Assembly (NCBI GenBank): GCA_001839685.1
Contig: MLAK01001259.1
Location: 104,235-168,234 of the forward strand
Source: Tritrichomonas foetus
Taxonomy: Eukaryota; Parabasalia; Tritrichomonadida; Tritrichomonadidae
Reading direction: 5' to 3'
Length of the DNA stretch: 64,000 nt
In this document: positions 60,015 through 64,000 of the stretch, piece after piece
Position numbering within the stretch: position 1 is the first letter of the stretch
Layout of the letters: every line of letters begins with the position of its first letter
The notes under the pieces: model-generated
What the model was told of the DNA's origin: nothing
Seen by the model: the letters and a program-made list of their open reading frames with translations, nothing else
Databases searched by the model: none
Program-made: the position numbers and the translations under genes

Positions 60015-60992
60015 ATGACCAGTTTATATGATAACGATGATAATTTCTCGTTTGCGTCATCATCATTCCGCGCTTCAAGAAATGGTTCATTCATGAATAC
60101 TTCAGGCGACTTCGACTCAGATGAAAATTCATCTTTAACAGAAATTGTTTCGACAAAGAACGATTTGAAAGTCAAATATTCGGCAGCTCTTCAAACAAAA
60201 GAAACGTACGAAAAACGCAAAAGACAGATAAATGAAAAGATTCAGGAAATCAATCGATCGGGAAAAATCTCGATGAGATTGCTCGACGAGAAAAAAAAAG
60301 AATTAACAGAAGAAAACGATAGACTTCAAAAAATTCTCGATGAAATGCCCACAGTTGAATTCCTTCAGGAAAAAGCCCGAACATTAAATGAAATTCTAGA
60401 AGCGAGCGTTATATCGGCAAATTCTTCAACGTTTCTTGATTCTTTAAAACTGCAAGAGATCGGAATTCTCGGAAGGGATGAAAGCCTTGGAATTCTTCAA
60501 GAAAGATTAAAATCAATGGTTGAACGTTTAAACTATTTAATGCTTGCCAAAGAAGAAAAGAAGCATAGTCCTTCACAAAATAGTGCTTACTTTGAATCAT
60601 TTCAGCTCAGGAAAAAAATCAATCTGATGCAAAAATCACATCCTGAATCAAAAACCCTTGCTCGATATCAATGCGAACAGCTAGAAGAATCTGTTTGCAA
60701 ACTAAGAGAGGAAGTTCAAAAACTTCGCGAGAAGCAGAAAATAAAGAACACTACACCTTTGATCCACCTGAAAGATCTTCAGCATGAAGTTGATTCTGCT
60801 GGCGGTGATCCGAAGAAATTGATATGCATTCGAGGGAATTTATATAAATATAATTCAACACTGTTTAATGTTGAGTATCGATTCAAAAGAATTTATGCAG
60901 TCACAAAAGAAATTGAGCTCCCGTTTGTTTCATTCATTAAAACTTTGATCAGTACACCGAAGTCATATAAAAGGATTCATTCACTTCGCTAG
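60015..60992 (+). CDS. Coiled-coil protein
   Basis: A 325-residue protein. After a Ser/Asp-rich head of about 45 residues (FSFASSSFRASRNGSF), coiled coil runs about 48-120 (KETYEKRKRQINEKIQEINRS then LLDEKKKELTEENDRL). Further helices follow at about 150-185 and 200-255 (ARYQCEQLEESVCKLREEVQKL). The basic C-terminus (PFVSFIKTLISTPKSYKRIHSLR) may be an amphipathic anchor. No family is recognised. The frame is closed and codons are coherent. Cytoskeletal or flagellar roles would be typical for such proteins in this group. Confidence 0.6.
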   Translation: MTSLYDNDDNFSFASSSFRASRNGSFMNTSGDFDSDENSSLTEIVSTKNDLKVKYSAALQTKETYEKRKRQINEKIQEINRSGKISMRLLDEKKKELTEENDRLQKILDEMPTVEFLQEKARTLNEILEASVISANSSTFLDSLKLQEIGILGRDESLGILQERLKSMVERLNYLMLAKEEKKHSPSQNSAYFESFQLRKKINLMQKSHPESKTLARYQCEQLEESVCKLREEVQKLREKQKIKNTTPLIHLKDLQHEVDSAGGDPKKLICIRGNLYKYNSTLFNVEYRFKRIYAVTKEIELPFVSFIKTLISTPKSYKRIHSLR

Positions 60993-61427
60993 AATTCTTG
61001 TTTGAAAGGAATAATGTTTTTCTTGTTTGTTTTGTTAAAATTCTTCCATATCAGTATTTTTCCTTTTTCCCTGGTTTTTCCGACATTTTAACTTTTGTTT
61101 CTTCAACACTATTATCAAGAATGAAACCTTCAGAAAATTGCTATCATATTATAAGAAATGGTTTATAGGTTTAACTACATAAAATTACGTGGAAAACTTA
61201 GAAAACACATTTGAACAACGATGATGATGTTTGGTTGTTATTGACCAATAAGAGCTAAGAAAAAGAAAGTAGAACGAAGAAAAAGAAAGTAGAACAAAAA
61301 AAGAAAGTAGAACTAAGAAACAATCAGAAAAAGAAAAAGCAATATCGAATAGAAAGTTTTAAATTCAAACAAAAAATATTACGCTGATGCTCAAGTGTAT
61401 ATATATATGTAGAAACAATTCGAAAAT
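60993..61427. other. Spacer between convergent genes
   Basis: Holds a short repeat array (listed separately). On the minus strand a 29-codon open stretch (about 61051-61140) ending KMSEKPGKKEKY reads like a protein tail, but it has no start and no domain. Confidence 0.4.
61258..61318. repeat. Three copies of AAGAAAGTAGAAC
   Basis: The word AAGAAAGTAGAAC occurs three times in about 60 bases with A/G-rich linkers. No function is evident. Confidence 0.7.
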
Positions 61428-64000
61428 CTAAACAACAATGAGTAATTCATATTCTTCACCTGACGGTGTTCTACATGTTTTCAGCTTTGTTGTATTCGAT
61501 ACTTTAAGTTCTTTCTTCTGTGAAGAATAATTCACAATTTCGGGCTTACAATTTACGAATCTTGCTTCACCAGCAAAGATAGCATCACTCTTAAAATCTG
61601 TTCTTCCGCATTTTTTATCAGTAAAGTAGTAATTCGGCTCTCTAACCTTAAAAAGTAACACGCAACCATGAATTTCATTTGCGTCATATTCTGTAGTCAG
61701 TTTTTGGATCATATTCAAAACATTATTTCCGAAATCAGAACAAACATCCAAAATTTTCCAAATAGAAAGTTTGGTTTCCCTGTTCATCATCATAATTATA
61801 AAGTCACTGCTTTCTCTCACACGACAAAAATTAACTTCATCTTGAAGTAGAGCGTCGCAGCCCGCTGAAACATCTTTTCGAAACTTATCAACAATGTTTA
61901 TGTCAGCTTTATCACACCATTCATTGAAACCAATGAGTTTGAAAAACAAAAGGAAAAATGGGCGACCGTTTGATTGAATTTCACATGGAAATGTTTGGTT
62001 TAATGGAAGAAATCGTGGATAAATCGAATAAAATAATCGATTCAATTTATTAAAGGTTTCAACTGATGCATTTGGTGGATCATTTGAGACAACGACTAAG
62101 ACATGATCCAAGATTTGTTCGTTTTTATAAAAAGGTGATAAAATTAAACTTTGTTCGTTTTTATTGAATGGAATAGAAACAGGTTGTGATTTAGTTTTTT
62201 TGAACATTTTAAAATTTCTCAGAATATCATTTTTTGAAGACCTTTCGATTTCGGCTTTTCTGAATGAATCTCCTACTTTTAAGCCAAGAGTTTGTTTGGC
62301 CAAATTTGTTTGATATTTGACCTTGAATTTTTCATCGAGGGCTAGAATGATAATAGGAATGTCATCGATTTCCCATTTGTCCTTATTCTCGTCAAAATGA
62401 TAAATTTCTTTTTGATCAGTTGAATTTGAATGACTATCATTGGAAAGCTCTTCTAAATTATCATGATTATCAATATCAATAAACTCATTGATGGTACTAT
62501 TATTGCTATTTGATTGATTATTTTTATTTCCCAAATTATTATTTAAATCACTACTCATGTGAAAATTCAATTGGTCGACATTTTGTCTTCCTTTGTGAAT
62601 TGTGTTGTTTTCATGATAAGATGAATGAGTAATTCTATTAAATAAATATTCTCCTGTTTTTTGCTCACTATACATAATTGGTTTAATTCTAAAAATAATC
62701 ATTTGTATAGTTATACAAGCAATAAGAAAAGTGAGTGAATATGTAAAAACTCGTTGATAGTGGAAAACTGTATGATAGGGAACAACTTTGTTTTCTTTTG
62801 TGGTAATGTCTATAATCTGTTTCACAACTTCGCGTGTTTTAGTTGCTGTTATTGTAAAATCAACAGTTGGGTCAAACATTACATTTCCAATTAAATTATA
62901 AAATGATTGTGGAAATTGAATAATTAAATCGTGTAAATTTGGATCTGATAGAAAATCGTTTGCATAGAATTGTGCTGTATTTATAAATTCGTCAGTATCT
63001 TGATATACAGCTGCAACTAAATTAACTGGAATTCTTTGTGCATTTGCATTGATTAAAACTTCGAGTCGGGCATTTTGGAGGTACCGGGTATTAAATTGAG
63101 AAGCATCGACTACTGCTGAAATCAATAATACGAATAAAGGCAAATAGATAAAGTTGATTAAAATTGTTAATGGATAACTTTTGAACACATTGAAATTTTT
63201 ATCGATCCAATATTTGTCAAATTGATTCAATTGTGGTTTGATTTTGCCAATTTCAATGATTTTTTGTTTTGGAATGAATCTGAACTTTTGATAAGATTGA
63301 ATCATATTTTTCCTCAATTTTATCAATGATAAAACAAACAAAAGAAAAGAAATAATTGAAAAAATACAATAGAAACTCGTTGAAGTATTATCTAAAATAA
63401 TTTGTTTTTCTTCAACTACCATTTCGAAAACATTGGTGAAATTTTGAAGTGTCTGATCATAAATCTTAATGAATGAAAAGAATACTTCATATGGAAAAGC
63501 ATCTGAATTGGTTAATTGGTCATAATAATTTTCAAATGATTTCGAAAAGCCGCTATCTATGTAATACTTATGAATTTTTGGTAATTCGGTAGTAACAGCT
63601 TTTCTATATCTCTGATAAAGCTCAGAAGGATCGCCAAGACGATCCTGTAAGTGAAAATCTAGAAATTCATATGTGAATGACAGAAAGTCTTCGTAAGCAG
63701 TACCTTGTCGCCTTTGTTTTAAGAGGTAGAATAAGGAAATAATTAAGAAAGCAACGAAAAATAAAAATGCAATCACTAACAAGATTTCATTAAGATTTAA
63801 ATATTTTTTCAATTTGGTTAAAACGCTTATTTTTCTTCTTTCTTGATAGTTATTATATAAATGACCTTTTCTATAATTTCTTCGATCATTCAAATTGATT
63901 TGATTGTTCATTTGATATGATTTATTATTTGGTTGATTGTTTAATTGATTATTTAATTTCACTTGATAATCATTTGAAGCTTTTCCATTATGATCTAAGT
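61428..64000 (-). CDS. Two-span PAS receptor with degenerate nucleotide-cyclase domain (5' end outside the window)
   Basis: The frame is open to the window end at 64000 and so lacks a certain start; the first ATG seen would be near 63911. Hydrophobic spans occur near 63780-63720, 63375-63310, 63195-63110 and 62745-62690. The long segment between spans would be extracellular. A PAS-like domain follows (about 62385-62060; IPIIILALDEKFKVKYQT). The C-terminal region aligns in outline with class III adenylyl/guanylyl cyclases of trichomonad receptors. LLFFKLIGFNEWCD replaces the usual LFIDIVGFTxWC, so the metal-binding Asp is Lys. The GDxY/F motif is replaced by ESSDF, and the later LG-x-x-x-N-x-A motif is missing. 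It should not make cAMP alone. It might be a sensor or a partner of an active cyclase. Confidence 0.7.
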   Translation of the reverse strand, partial: LDHNGKASNDYQVKLNNQLNNQPNNKSYQMNNQINLNDRRNYRKGHLYNNYQERRKISVLTKLKKYLNLNEILLVIAFLFFVAFLIISLFYLLKQRRQGTAYEDFLSFTYEFLDFHLQDRLGDPSELYQRYRKAVTTELPKIHKYYIDSGFSKSFENYYDQLTNSDAFPYEVFFSFIKIYDQTLQNFTNVFEMVVEEKQIILDNTSTSFYCIFSIISFLLFVLSLIKLRKNMIQSYQKFRFIPKQKIIEIGKIKPQLNQFDKYWIDKNFNVFKSYPLTILINFIYLPLFVLLISAVVDASQFNTRYLQNARLEVLINANAQRIPVNLVAAVYQDTDEFINTAQFYANDFLSDPNLHDLIIQFPQSFYNLIGNVMFDPTVDFTITATKTREVVKQIIDITTKENKVVPYHTVFHYQRVFTYSLTFLIACITIQMIIFRIKPIMYSEQKTGEYLFNRITHSSYHENNTIHKGRQNVDQLNFHMSSDLNNNLGNKNNQSNSNNSTINEFIDIDNHDNLEELSNDSHSNSTDQKEIYHFDENKDKWEIDDIPIIILALDEKFKVKYQTNLAKQTLGLKVGDSFRKAEIERSSKNDILRNFKMFKKTKSQPVSIPFNKNEQSLILSPFYKNEQILDHVLVVVSNDPPNASVETFNKLNRLFYSIYPRFLPLNQTFPCEIQSNGRPFFLLFFKLIGFNEWCDKADINIVDKFRKDVSAGCDALLQDEVNFCRVRESSDFIIMMMNRETKLSIWKILDVCSDFGNNVLNMIQKLTTEYDANEIHGCVLLFKVREPNYYFTDKKCGRTDFKSDAIFAGEARFVNCKPEIVNYSSQKKELKVSNTTKLKTCRTPSGEEYELLIVV

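Noticed and set aside
61051..61140. Protein-like tail (KMSEKPGKKEKY) on the minus strand
   Set aside because: No start codon upstream before a stop, and no acceptor site that I can recognise; too short to claim.
1..64000. tRNA, rRNA, CRISPR or bacterial operon structure
   Set aside because: I looked for conserved tRNA arms, rRNA cores and spaced repeats and saw none; gene layout and families are those of a eukaryote.

Overview
This looks like nuclear DNA of a trichomonad (parabasalid) flagellate. Tritrichomonas fits better than Trichomonas vaginalis because the DNA is so AT-rich, but that is inference. The evidence is: very AT-rich spacers, compact genes that are mostly free of introns on both strands, YCAYTW-like initiator motifs a few bases before several ATGs, and the family mix expected of this group (BEACH protein, trichomonad-type ankyrin protein, R2R3 Myb, NEK kinase, tubulin ligase-like enzyme, LRR protein, sialidase, cyclase-type receptor, DDE transposon). 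The window has three single N bases near 0.95 kb and two assembly gaps (19099-19524 and 51751-52603).

Layout. 0-9 kb: a small frame-broken ORF, a reticulon-homology membrane protein, a tetraspanin, an unknown membrane-type protein and a 993-residue coiled-coil protein. 9-16 kb: a large empty spacer with a long inverted repeat, a Wee1-like kinase gene broken by an in-frame stop, a small unknown protein and a secreted sialidase. 16-21 kb: a phospholipase-D-like membrane protein that has lost both catalytic motifs, then a complete 2.85-kb DDE transposon with 38-bp terminal repeats inserted 23 bp after its stop codon. 21-24 kb: two GNAT acetyltransferases with the relic of a third between them, and an iron-type alcohol dehydrogenase. 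24-32 kb: a small coiled-coil protein, a large NEK kinase and a TTLL enzyme. 32-39 kb: an R2R3 Myb factor, an Rrp6-like protein stripped of catalytic residues, and the ankyrin gene described below. 39-52 kb: a 2,435-residue BEACH protein, an FKBP-TPR immunophilin, a coiled-coil protein, a tectonic (ciliary transition zone) protein and a 16-bp minisatellite. 52-64 kb: a YbjN-like protein, a GCN5 acetyltransferase with bromodomain, an acidic unknown, a CARMIL-like LRR protein, a coiled-coil protein and a membrane receptor with a degenerate cyclase domain that runs off the window end.

The most unusual observation is the ankyrin gene at 35860-38965. Read directly it is broken by stops and frameshifts. 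Every break is explained by 14 AT-rich inserts of 18-22 bp, each lying at the same place in the ankyrin unit, in the turn just before the TPLH motif. Nearly all inserts start with RTT and end with AT, and none has GT-AG ends. Removing them leaves one continuous frame of 942 codons with well-formed ankyrin repeats. They could be ultrashort non-canonical introns, segments skipped in another way, or fossils that spread with repeat duplication.

A second theme is pseudoenzymes. The PLD-like protein, the Rrp6-like protein and the cyclase-type receptor all keep their fold signatures but have lost catalytic residues, and the Wee1-like kinase lacks the catalytic-loop lysine. Several genes point to flagellar or cytoskeletal work (tectonic, TTLL, NEK), but there is no operon-like organisation.
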